From: Arthrobacter sp. 24S4-2
Lineage (GTDB): Bacteria > Actinomycetota > Actinomycetes > Actinomycetales > Micrococcaceae
Direction of reading: 5' to 3'
DNA length: 64,000 nucleotides
Assembly (NCBI RefSeq): GCF_005280255.1
Contig: NZ_CP040018.1
Location: 2,976,001-3,040,000 of the forward strand
Of the stretch, positions 27,130-34,632 are shown piece after piece. The notes beneath the pieces were generated by a model. That model ran no database searches, was not told the DNA's origin, and saw nothing but the letters and a program-made list of their open reading frames with translations. Each line of letters begins with the position of its first letter. The stretch's first letter is position 1. Position numbers and translations under genes: made by a program.

Positions 27130-28728
27130 TTGATTACCGTCCAGGATCTTGAACTGCGCGCCGGCGCCCGCCTTCTCATGGACCAGGTGAGCTTCCGGAT
27201 CGACAAGGGAGACAAGATCGGCCTGGTCGGTCGTAACGGTGCAGGCAAGACCACTCTGACCCGGGTGCTCGCCGGTGAAGGCCTGCCTGCCGCGGGCAAA
27301 GTGACCCGGACCGGCGAAATCGGCTACCTGCCGCAGGATCCGCGCACCCCGGACATGGAACAGCTCGCACGGGACCGGATCCTCTCCGTCCGCGGCCTGG
27401 ACATCGCCGTCGGCAAACTCCGCCTGGCCCACGAAGAGATGGCCAGCGAGGACGCCACGGTCCAGCGCAAAGCGATGAACCGCTACGACCGGCTGGAATC
27501 GGAGTTCCTGGCGGCCGGTGGCTACGCGGCCGAAGCCGAGGCCGCAGCGATCTGCTCGAACCTCGCACTGCCGGACCGCCTGCTGAACCAGCCGCTCAAG
27601 ACCCTGTCCGGTGGACAGCGGCGCCGCGTGGAGCTCGCGCGCATCCTGTACTCGGATGCTGAAACCATGCTCCTTGATGAGCCCACCAACCACCTCGACG
27701 CCGATTCCATCTCCTGGCTCCGGGAGTTCCTCAAGAACCACCAGGGCGGGCTGATTGTCATCAGCCACGACACCGAACTGCTCGAAGCCACCGTGAACAA
27801 GGTCTTCCTCCTGGATCCCAACCGCGCCCAGATCGACTTCTACAACATGGACTGGAAGCGTTACCTCACCCAGCGCGAAACCGACGAGCGTGCCCGCAAG
27901 CGTGAGCGCGCCAACGCGGAGAAGAAAGCCCAGGTCCTCTTCGACCAGGCCAACAAGATGCGCGCCAAGGCCACCAAGGCCGTGGCCGCGCAGAACATGG
28001 CCAAGCGTGCCGAGCGTCTGCTGGGCGGCCTCGAGGCCGTGCGCGCGACCGACCGCGTGGCAGCCCTGCGCTTCCCGGACCCGTCACCGTGCGGCAAGAC
28101 CCCGCTCACTGCGGACGGGCTCAGCAAGTCCTACGGCTCGCTGGAGATCTTCACCGACGTGGATCTCGCGATCGACAGAGGCTCCAAGGTGGTCATCCTG
28201 GGCCTCAACGGCGCCGGCAAGACGACGCTGCTGCGCATGCTCGCCGGCGTCGACAAGCCTGACACCGGTGAAGTCGTTGCGGGCCACGGCCTGAAGGTTG
28301 GCTACTACGCCCAGGAGCACGAGACCCTGGACGTGGACCGCACCGTCCTGCAGAACATGCGTTCCTCCGCCCCGGACATGAACGACGCGGAGGTACGGAA
28401 CATCCTGGGTTCGTTCCTGTTCTCGGGCGACGACGTCGACAAGCCCGCCGGTGTGCTCTCCGGCGGTGAGAAGACCCGACTGGCGCTGGCCACGATCGTG
28501 GCCTCGAGTGCCAATGTGCTGCTCCTTGACGAGCCCACCAACAACCTCGACCCCGCCAGCCGCGCCGAAATCCTCGGGGCCCTGAGCAACTACACCGGTG
28601 CCGTCGTGCTGGTCAGCCACGATGAGGGCGCCGTCGAGGCGCTGAACCCGGAGCGCGTCGTCCTTCTGCCCGACGGCATCGAGGACCACTGGAACGAAGA
28701 CTACCTGGACCTGATCACGCTGGCTTAG
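27130..28728 (+). CDS. ABC-F family ATPase (ribosome-associated)
   Basis: A 532-residue soluble protein with two ABC domains and no membrane segment. The first has GRNGAGKTT and LSGGQRRRVELAR with LLDEPTNHLD. The second has GLNGAGKTT and LSGGEKTRLALA with LLDEPTNNLD. Between them is a charged linker (about residues 245-300, rich in Arg, Lys and Glu) that in ABC-F proteins reaches the ribosomal P-site region. Such proteins rescue stalled ribosomes or protect against ribosome-targeting antibiotics. The start is TTG. Nothing nearby points to a specific drug. Confidence 0.93.
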   Translation: MITVQDLELRAGARLLMDQVSFRIDKGDKIGLVGRNGAGKTTLTRVLAGEGLPAAGKVTRTGEIGYLPQDPRTPDMEQLARDRILSVRGLDIAVGKLRLAHEEMASEDATVQRKAMNRYDRLESEFLAAGGYAAEAEAAAICSNLALPDRLLNQPLKTLSGGQRRRVELARILYSDAETMLLDEPTNHLDADSISWLREFLKNHQGGLIVISHDTELLEATVNKVFLLDPNRAQIDFYNMDWKRYLTQRETDERARKRERANAEKKAQVLFDQANKMRAKATKAVAAQNMAKRAERLLGGLEAVRATDRVAALRFPDPSPCGKTPLTADGLSKSYGSLEIFTDVDLAIDRGSKVVILGLNGAGKTTLLRMLAGVDKPDTGEVVAGHGLKVGYYAQEHETLDVDRTVLQNMRSSAPDMNDAEVRNILGSFLFSGDDVDKPAGVLSGGEKTRLALATIVASSANVLLLDEPTNNLDPASRAEILGALSNYTGAVVLVSHDEGAVEALNPERVVLLPDGIEDHWNEDYLDLITLA

Positions 28729-28768
28729 GCCTTGCCTTGGTCGATGCCCCGCGGCGCGTTCGCTCCGC

Positions 28769-28838
28769 AGTGCGCGTGATTTCCCGCTTGCTGGCTCGTT
28801 CCTCGCCTTTGACGCAAGCTACATAAATCACCCGCACT
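28769..28838. repeat. Nested inverted repeat between the ABC-F gene and ybaK
   Basis: AGTGCGCGTGATTT (28769-28782) is the reverse complement of AAATCACCCGCACT (28825-28838) with one mismatch. Inside it GCTTGC (28786-28791) pairs with GCAAGC (28814-28819). The genes on both sides converge here, so it may end both transcripts, but it is larger and more structured than a plain terminator. Confidence 0.6.
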
Positions 28839-28880
28839 CCTGCGCTATTGCGTCGGTCACCGACCAGCTAGGTTCAGTCG

Positions 28881-29360
28881 TCAGCGCACCTTGAGTTCCG
28901 TTGCGTCGGTGATCCTGTGCAGATCTTTGTAGGTGATGGAGAACATCGAGTTGTGGTCTCCGGCTCCTGCCCAGAGGAGATCGTGGCTTTTGAGTGACTC
29001 GTCCAGCAGAGTTCTGATCTTTTCCGGGTGTCCGACCGGGGCTACGCCGCCAACTTCCTGACCCGTGTGCTTGAGGGCGAACTCCGGGGAGGCGCGGCGG
29101 ATCTTGCCGGCGCCCAGCCGGGCGGCGACCTTGTGGACGTCCACCCTGGCCGCGCCGCTGGCAAGGATGAGCAGCGGGGTACCTGCAAGGTCGAACACCA
29201 GACTGTTGGTGATCGCCGCGAGATCGCAGCCCAACGCGGCGGCCGCAGCTGCCGCCGTCGGGACTCTTGAATCGAACACCGTCACGGTGTCCTCGGCGCC
29301 CAAGGCGGTGAGGGCCTGCTTCACGTTGGCCACCGGTCCGGGAAAGGCATCAGGGCTCAT
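28881..29360 (-). CDS. YbaK/EbsC-family aminoacyl-tRNA deacylase
   Basis: A 159-residue prolyl-tRNA-editing (ProX/YbaK) domain that hydrolyses mischarged aminoacyl-tRNA such as Cys-tRNA(Pro). The hydrophobic ITNSLVFDLAGTPLLILASG, the catalytic-lysine region VDVHKVAARLG and the HTGQEVGGVAPVGHP loop are all typical. Length is normal for a free-standing deacylase. It lies 3 bases downstream of the SURF1 gene on the same strand, probably cotranscribed without a functional link. Confidence 0.9.
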   Translation of the reverse strand: MSPDAFPGPVANVKQALTALGAEDTVTVFDSRVPTAAAAAAALGCDLAAITNSLVFDLAGTPLLILASGAARVDVHKVAARLGAGKIRRASPEFALKHTGQEVGGVAPVGHPEKIRTLLDESLKSHDLLWAGAGDHNSMFSITYKDLHRITDATELKVR

Positions 29361-29363
29361 CGC

Positions 29364-30230
29364 TTAGTACCCCTGGGCGTCCAGGATCGCATCTTCTTCT
29401 TCCTCCGCAGTGGGATTCTTCCGCTTCCGGGGAACCGGACGACGGCGTGCTGCCGCCATTGCGTATTCGGGCGCACCGTCCGCCACGGCGTCCTCGGCGT
29501 CGATCTCCGCGTTGCGTGCCTGTTGACGGGCTGCATAACCGAAGCCGACAAACATCAGCACGCCGAAGGCGAACCATTGCAGCGAATATGACAGGTGCGT
29601 ACCTTCCTCCACGGAAGGCTTCGGGAAGGGGGACGGCGTCGTGGCGGCTGCCGGCGTCTCCGATGCGATCTGGCCGTAGGCGCCGGTCAGGACCGGGTAG
29701 CCGAGCTGGGCGGCGTAGGCCGGCAGGTCGATGGAAGCCAGCTGGCCGTCCGGGGCGCCGCGCTGGAGTTCCGGCTCGCCCGGCTTCAGGCGCACGATCA
29801 CAGTAACGTCGCCAGCGGGCGCTTCAGGTACAGAATCGGGGCGGCCGGGGGTGTTGTTCCCGATGGGGAGCCAGCCACGGTCCACAATGACGGACTGGCC
29901 CGTGGTGAGTTTGAAAGGAACCACCACTTCATAGCCGGGCTGGCCGTTCAGCGGGCGGTTGCGCACCACCCGTTGGCCCGCGACGTCGTAGCGTCCGTGC
30001 AACTCCACCTGGGTCCATTCCTTGTCGGCGTCGAGCCTGGAAAACTGGGGTTCGGCTTCAGCGAAGGAAATCGGGGTGGCCGAGTAGTTGGATGTGACCC
30101 GGTTGATTTCCGCGAGGGTTTCTGCCCGCCGGTCCATCTGCCAGCGGCCCAGGAACACGCAGGCCGTGGCGAAGATCGCAGCCAGCAGCAGATAGCCCAG
30201 CCATTTGCTGGAAAAGAGGAAGCGGTACAT
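29364..30230 (-). CDS. SURF1 family cytochrome oxidase biogenesis protein
   Basis: A 288-residue membrane protein with TM segments near residues 11-27 and 215-235 flanking an extracytoplasmic domain. GRWQMDRRAE after TM1, RNRPLNGQPGYEVVVPF and VDRGWLPIG are SURF1 signatures. The family assists heme a insertion into cytochrome c oxidase, consistent with ctaA/ctaB in the same window. The C-terminal tail is long, basic then acidic (ARRRPVPRKRKNPTAEEEED), and is lineage-specific. The preceding small gene ends directly at its start. Confidence 0.93.
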   Translation of the reverse strand: MYRFLFSSKWLGYLLLAAIFATACVFLGRWQMDRRAETLAEINRVTSNYSATPISFAEAEPQFSRLDADKEWTQVELHGRYDVAGQRVVRNRPLNGQPGYEVVVPFKLTTGQSVIVDRGWLPIGNNTPGRPDSVPEAPAGDVTVIVRLKPGEPELQRGAPDGQLASIDLPAYAAQLGYPVLTGAYGQIASETPAAATTPSPFPKPSVEEGTHLSYSLQWFAFGVLMFVGFGYAARQQARNAEIDAEDAVADGAPEYAMAAARRRPVPRKRKNPTAEEEEDAILDAQGY

Positions 30231-30491
30231 TCAGCTGACCCTGCCTGACGCAGTTGCCGGATCCAAGGGCACGGTCTCTTTCCAGAGACCACGGGTCTGC
30301 AGGTAGTCTTCCAGCCACGGCCGGTGCTCGTCACAGGCAAGCCAGATCTTGCGTCGTTCAGGCGTGTGGATCTTGGGGTTGTTCCACAGCAGCTGCCAGC
30401 CGGCCCCGGACCGGCAGGCCTTCCGGGAGCACCTGGCTGCAGCCGTTTCCGCAGGTGCTGTGTTGCCTCCGGCCAGGTCAAAAATGTTCAT
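30231..30491 (-). CDS. Small Cys/His-containing conserved protein next to SURF1
   Basis: An 86-residue protein I cannot assign a function. It has ARCSRKACRSGAGWQLLWNN followed by KIHTPERRKIWLACDEHRPW, i.e. three Cys and two His spaced like a small metal-binding fold, and no membrane segment. Its ATG overlaps the stop of the upstream DUF3099 gene by 4 bases, and it abuts SURF1, so all three are cotranscribed. A link to oxidase assembly is only inferred from position. Confidence 0.8.
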   Translation of the reverse strand: MNIFDLAGGNTAPAETAAARCSRKACRSGAGWQLLWNNPKIHTPERRKIWLACDEHRPWLEDYLQTRGLWKETVPLDPATASGRVS

Positions 30492-30919
30492 GAAGGTGCC
30501 CGTTCCTGGCCGTTGTTATCGTCTTCGTCCTCGATGAGTTCGCCCTGCAGAACTGTCGGCCCCTCGTCCGGTGCGGCCACCGGCGATTCCGACGCTTCGA
30601 GCTCGGCCAGCGGTACGGAGTCCAGCAGGTAGTCGCTGTGAACTTCCGCCTTGTCACTCCCGTTCGCGATGACCACGGCAATCCAGGGCAGGAACACCGC
30701 GCCGGCAATCGGTATGACCTTCAACCAACCGTCAACCACGAACACCAGGATCAGGCAAACCATGCGGATGCTCATCGCCACGGCGTACTTAATCATCCGC
30801 ACGCGCATCTCTTCCGAGTGGGCAGTTGCTGCATCCGTGATGCTGTGCACCTGAGGGTCACCGGAGACGTCGTCCGGTTCACCGGGCATCGAATGTCCGG
30901 GTCGTTTTGCAAGTGTCAC
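30488..30919 (-). CDS. DUF3099 family membrane protein
   Basis: A 143-residue protein with SITDAATAHSEEMRVRMIKYAV, the DUF3099 start, followed by two close TM segments (about residues 49-66 and 69-87, VCLILVFVVDGWLKVIPI and AVFLPWIAVVIAN) and an acidic cytoplasmic tail. Function is unknown; it is widespread in actinobacteria. A start at the internal Met of MPGEPDDVSG is equally possible. It heads the small operon with the Cys/His protein and SURF1. Confidence 0.85.
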   Translation of the reverse strand: MTLAKRPGHSMPGEPDDVSGDPQVHSITDAATAHSEEMRVRMIKYAVAMSIRMVCLILVFVVDGWLKVIPIAGAVFLPWIAVVIANGSDKAEVHSDYLLDSVPLAELEASESPVAAPDEGPTVLQGELIEDEDDNNGQERAPS

Positions 30920-31059
30920 GGCTGTTTGATCACGCTCCCAAGGCTTAACCCAATTCTCTCACCCTCCACAGTGCCGCCCAAACGGAGGCTAAGATCGGAG
31001 GCAGTAAAATTCCACCTCTTCACAGCGGTGCCCCGTGCCGCAGAATCCCGGAGCAACAC

Positions 31060-31785
31060 ATGACTGAAGCAGCATCAACCGGCCGCAGCGTTCTGATCAC
31101 CGGCGGCAACCGTGGCATCGGCCTGGCCATTGCCGAGGCTTTTCTTGCCAACGGTGACAAGGTCGCCGTGACGTACCGCAGCGAGTCGACGCTTCCGGAG
31201 GGCATCCTTGGCGTCAAGGCAGACGTCACCGACGAGGCGTCCGTGGATGCTGCCTTTGCGGCTGTTGAAGCGGCCCATGGCCCGGTTGAAGTCCTGGTGG
31301 CAAACGCGGGCATCACCAAGGACACGCTGCTCATGCGCATGAGCGAGGACGATTTCACGTCTGTCATCGACACGAACCTGACCGGCGCCTTCCGGGTCAT
31401 CAAGCGGGCTTCCAAGGGCATGATCCGCATGCGTAGGGGCCGCGTGGTTCTGATTTCCTCCGTCTCCGGCCTGTATGGGGCCCCCGGGCAGATCAACTAC
31501 TCCGCTTCGAAGGCAGGCCTCGTGGGGATCGCCCGGTCGCTGACGCGCGAGCTCGGGGGCCGCGGTATCACGGCCAACGTGGTGGCGCCCGGCTTCATCA
31601 ACACGGACATGACGGCCGAGTTGCCGGAAGCTACACAAAAGGACTACCTGTCCAAGGTGCCCGCAGGGCGTTTCGCCGAAGCGGCTGAAGTGGCGAACGT
31701 GGTCCGCTGGATTTCCAGCGATGAAGCCGCCTACATCTCCGGCGCCGTCATTCCTGTAGATGGCGGACTGGGCATGGGCCACTAG
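31060..31785 (+). CDS. fabG: 3-oxoacyl-[acyl-carrier-protein] reductase, FabG type
   Basis: A 241-residue classical short-chain dehydrogenase. The cofactor loop TGGNRGIGLAIAE is at residues 15-27, then NAGITKD, catalytic Ser in ISSVSGLYG, YSASK with Tyr and Lys, and PGFINTDMT. The closest family pattern is FabG1/MabA, the NADPH-dependent ketoacyl-ACP reductase of fatty-acid synthesis. It stands alone; an inverted repeat follows about 60 bases after its stop. Other SDR substrates cannot be excluded. Confidence 0.85.
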   Translation: MTEAASTGRSVLITGGNRGIGLAIAEAFLANGDKVAVTYRSESTLPEGILGVKADVTDEASVDAAFAAVEAAHGPVEVLVANAGITKDTLLMRMSEDDFTSVIDTNLTGAFRVIKRASKGMIRMRRGRVVLISSVSGLYGAPGQINYSASKAGLVGIARSLTRELGGRGITANVVAPGFINTDMTAELPEATQKDYLSKVPAGRFAEAAEVANVVRWISSDEAAYISGAVIPVDGGLGMGH

Positions 31786-31844
31786 CCGCCCGCGCCTTCC
31801 TCCGGGCATGCCGCCTCCGGGCTTTGCCTACGACGGGACCTTGT

Positions 31845-31881
31845 GCCCATTACACGCCCCCGTGCCGGGTGTGTAATGGGC
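31845..31881. promoter_or_regulatory. Perfect 11-bp inverted repeat before hsp20
   Basis: GCCCATTACAC (31845-31855) and GTGTAATGGGC (31871-31881) are exact reverse complements with a 15-base spacer. It ends 62 bases before the hsp20 ATG and could be an operator, an RNA thermosensor stem or the fabG terminator. It matches neither the CIRCE nor the HAIR heat-shock operator consensus. Confidence 0.55.
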
Positions 31882-31943
31882 ATACCGGCCGGTACCGGAT
31901 CCGGGAGGGCCAACCCGTGGGGAACAAGACAGAAGGAGCAGTC

Positions 31944-32360
31944 ATGGCCGATATCAACAAGTGGTCGCCTTCGGACGTCCTGGAACCGATTCGGCGGTTC
32001 CTCGACGGAGACCTGACCATGTCGTCAATCCGCGTAGAACAGTTTCTGGACGGCAGCACGCTCGTGGTGCGGGCGGAAGTGCCCGGCATGGATCCCGAGA
32101 CGGACGTTGACGTCTCGGTCGCCGACGGCCTGCTCCACATCAAGGCTGCGCGCGAGGAAAAATCCGAACACAAGGATAAGACCGGCTACCACTCGGAGTT
32201 CCGCTACGGCTCGTTCGCCCGCAGCATCTCCCTGCCGCCGGGAGCCCGCGAAGAAGACGTCACGGCCTCGTACAAGGACGGCGTCCTCGAAGTCCGTGCG
32301 CCCGCACCTGAGCAGGCTCCCGCGTCCGGAACGCGCAAGATCCAGATCAACCGCAGCTGA
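31944..32360 (+). CDS. Hsp20/alpha-crystallin small heat-shock protein
   Basis: A 138-residue holdase chaperone with a central alpha-crystallin domain (VVRAEVPGMDPETDVDVSVA, LHIKAAREE) and the conserved GVLEVRAPAP motif near the end, followed by a short C-terminal IQI-type extension (KIQINRS) used in oligomer assembly. AAGGAG lies 6 bases before the ATG. The upstream inverted repeat may regulate it. No partner gene is adjacent. Confidence 0.92.
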   Translation: MADINKWSPSDVLEPIRRFLDGDLTMSSIRVEQFLDGSTLVVRAEVPGMDPETDVDVSVADGLLHIKAAREEKSEHKDKTGYHSEFRYGSFARSISLPPGAREEDVTASYKDGVLEVRAPAPEQAPASGTRKIQINRS

Positions 32361-32561
32361 ATACAGGTTATAAAACTCCGTCCGGAACGGCGGCCCCTGG
32401 GAGCCCCTCACCTGGAGGGCGACGAATGATCTTCACAGGGCACCTGGGGACAGGCAGGGAGAAGGCTGTGGGCGGGCACAAATAAATCCTCATGCGGAAA
32501 CTTTCGGGCAACCCCGGGCGTGCACTGTGTAAGCACCGAACGCTTCGCAAAGGACTTGATC

Positions 32562-32816
32562 ATGCCCGTAGATAAAAACACCGTCGTCCACTCCTGCCAT
32601 GAGCTTACGGCCGGAGATGAGATTGTGGCCCGCAGTATGGGTTCCCTGGTCCACCGCGGACGCGTCGCCGAGAGGGTCCCGGACCATGGGCTGTTCTGGA
32701 TCATGGACGAGCTCTCCGGCGGTCGCCGCCTGCTCGACATGTCTGACCTTGAAATCGTCCGGGTGCCGAGCGCGGCCATCCCGGCGAACACCAACACGGA
32801 GCAGACTGCCGACTGA
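32562..32816 (+). CDS. Small conserved hypothetical protein
   Basis: An 84-residue soluble protein starting MPVDKNTVVHSCHELTAGDE. The frame is open 14 codons further upstream. The middle (GSLVHRGRVAERVPDHGLFW, IMDELSGGRRLLDMSDLEIV) looks like a small beta-rich domain with a KOW/SH3-like feel, but I do not recognise a family. It sits 50 bases before the receiver gene on the same strand. Function unknown. Confidence 0.6.
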   Translation: MPVDKNTVVHSCHELTAGDEIVARSMGSLVHRGRVAERVPDHGLFWIMDELSGGRRLLDMSDLEIVRVPSAAIPANTNTEQTAD

Positions 32817-32864
32817 ACCGCCGTCATGGCTAGAATGGAGCCAAAATCAACAGCCGGGGGCGCC

Positions 32865-33239
32865 ATGTCGAGGGGAATCTGCCTTGTCATCGAGGATGAC
32901 GAGGACATCGCTGGCCTGATCAGTCACATTTTGACGCGCGAAGGGTTTGACGTCCGTTCGGTCCGGACGGCTTCTGCCGCACTCCACCAGCTACGTGGCA
33001 TCAACCCGGTACTAATCACGCTGGACTTGGGACTGCCTGATCTGGACGGGCTGCAGATCGCCAAAACCCTCCGCGAACTCAGCACGGCACCAGTACTGAT
33101 GATCACCGCGCGCGCCTCAGCCGGCGACCAGTTCAACGGTATGGCGGCCGGCGCCTCCGCCTACCTCGTCAAACCGTTCCGTCCCAAAGAACTCAAGGAC
33201 GCCGTCGCGAGTCTCTGCCCGGCCCGCAGCACCACGTAG
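32865..33239 (+). CDS. Stand-alone response-regulator receiver domain
   Basis: About 124 residues, a CheY-like domain and nothing more. The acidic pair is in IEDDEDIAG, the phosphoacceptor Asp in LITLDLGLPDLDG, then the Thr/Ser switch in VLMITARA and the conserved Lys in LVKPFRPKEL. There is no output domain and no kinase gene nearby, so it is an orphan single-domain regulator. The start could be an ATG 13 codons upstream. It is the last ordinary-looking gene before the accessory stretch. Confidence 0.85.
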   Translation: MSRGICLVIEDDEDIAGLISHILTREGFDVRSVRTASAALHQLRGINPVLITLDLGLPDLDGLQIAKTLRELSTAPVLMITARASAGDQFNGMAAGASAYLVKPFRPKELKDAVASLCPARSTT

Positions 33240-33306
33240 CGCGCTGGGAACGATTCGAACACGAGAATGCTGGCAGCGGCTTCGATGACAAGTGCGGGCT
33301 TTCTGT

Positions 33307-33873
33307 TTATTTCTTGATCTCGTAGCGCAGAAGTACCACGCCGTTTTCGAACGGGGTGGCCTCGAGAAGGCTCAGATCTTGCCGATCCTCGAATACGCGC
33401 TTTCCCTTGCCGCGTGTCGTCGGGCAGACCCGCATCTGGACTTCGTCAACGACGCCGGCGTCCATCAGGGACTGCATGAGTTTCAAGCTTCCCCACAGCC
33501 AGATGTCCTTGCCGCCCTGCTCCTTGAGTTCCCGGATGGTGGCGGCCGGGTCGCGCGTCACGGTGGCGGCGGGAAAGTCGCCCCAGGGGGCGTCATCCAG
33601 CTTCGACGAGGCGACGAACTTGGTGAGGTTGTTGAGCTTCTCGCCGTATTCACCTTGTTCTTCGGCCTACGGCCAGTAGTCCTTGGACTGGGCGTAGGTG
33701 TTCGCGCCGAGAATCATCGTGTCGACCGAGTCGATGAACCCCATCACGCTTGCCTTGAACGCACTGGTGTCCGTCTCGGAGAAGGGCTCCCCTGACACGA
33801 AGCTGAGCCCGCCGTCCTCCTCCGCGGCGATGTCGTCGACGGTAACCCACTGCTGGACTATCAGTTTTCGCAT
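33307..33873 (-). pseudogene. RibD/dihydrofolate-reductase-like protein broken by an in-frame TAG
   Basis: A RibD C-terminal (bifunctional deaminase-reductase type) domain protein. MRKLIVQQWVTVDDIAAEED and MILGANTYAQSKDYWP are followed by a TAG at 33667-33669, and then the same frame continues EEQGEYGEKLNNLTKFVASS, GGKDIWLWGSLKLMQSLMDA and PFENGVVLLRYEIKK. Without the stop it would be 188 residues, the usual length. A single point change explains it, so it is either a young pseudogene or a base error. Such proteins are common, often unassigned, reductases. Confidence 0.85.
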
Positions 33874-33991
33874 GGCGCCAACAGTAGTAATACGCTGGCG
33901 CACAATCAACGCGCCCCAACTCGTAGCGCTGGTCCGGGCCATCGCGGTGTTCGTCTACGGCAAGAATCCTCGGTCCCCTACACTGGGTGGC

Positions 33992-34429
33992 ATGACGATC
34001 CACCGGATGGACCACGTCGGCGTTGTGGTCGAGGATCTCGCGGCTGCAATCGCGTTCTTCGTCGAACTGGGCCTGGAACTGGAGGGCGAGGCAGCAGTCG
34101 AGGGTGAATGGGTGGACCAGCTCGTCGGGCTGCACGGCGTCCGAGCGGACATCGCCGTCGTGCGAACACCGGACGGCCACGGCCGGGTCGAGCTGTCGAC
34201 GTTCCACACACCGGTAGCCACCAGCAGTGCGCCGAGAGCGCCGATAAACACCCCGGGCATCCCTCGCCTCACGTTCGTCGTCGACGCCGTCGACGACGTC
34301 CTCGACCGCCTGCGCCCCCACGGCGCCGAACTCGTGGGCGAGGTGGCGCAGTACGGGGACATCTACCGGTACGGCTACGTCCGCGGCCCCGACGGCATCA
34401 TCATCGGGCTGGTCGAGGAGCTCCGCTGA
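33992..34429 (+). CDS. VOC/glyoxalase-family protein
   Basis: A 145-residue two-module vicinal-oxygen-chelate protein: HRMDHVGVVVEDLAAAIAFF at the start, HGRVELSTFHTP in the middle, RLTFVVDAVDDVLDRLRPHG opening the second module and GPDGIIIGLVEEL at the end with the metal-ligand Glu. Related proteins are glyoxalases, dioxygenases or antibiotic-binding proteins; which one cannot be told from sequence. It diverges from the broken reductase gene. Confidence 0.85.
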   Translation: MTIHRMDHVGVVVEDLAAAIAFFVELGLELEGEAAVEGEWVDQLVGLHGVRADIAVVRTPDGHGRVELSTFHTPVATSSAPRAPINTPGIPRLTFVVDAVDDVLDRLRPHGAELVGEVAQYGDIYRYGYVRGPDGIIIGLVEELR

Positions 34430-34485
34430 ACGACACTCCGAGCATCGGCATCGCTAGCCCTGGGGGCAGCCTCGGGGAGGGACAC

Positions 34486-34632
34486 GGGCGTCTCCAGCTA
34501 GATGAGCTGCCGCGCTTCATCCGCGACGGCAACACCCCAGTGGTGCACAGCATGGACCGGCCGGCGCGGAACCTGGATGACCTCCGGCGGATGAAGGGAT
34601 CCGGCGACCCGGTCAAGTTGGGGTTCAGTTGA
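34486..34632 (+). pseudogene. Remnant of a serine recombinase (resolvase/invertase)
   Basis: The frame reads LQLDELPRFIRDGNTPVVHS, then MDRPARNLDDLRRM. This is the conserved central part of Tn3-type resolvases (normally VVHSMDRLARNLDDLRR). The catalytic N-terminus (YxRVS) and the rest of the fold are missing, and the frame ends shortly after in unrelated residues. It is a fossil of a lost mobile element and marks this stretch as accessory. Confidence 0.7.

Noticed and set aside
33240..33290. tRNA-like T-loop GTTCGAATC on the minus strand after the receiver gene
   Set aside because: The T-arm stem does not pair and no acceptor or anticodon stem can be drawn; a tRNA end or att site is not supported.
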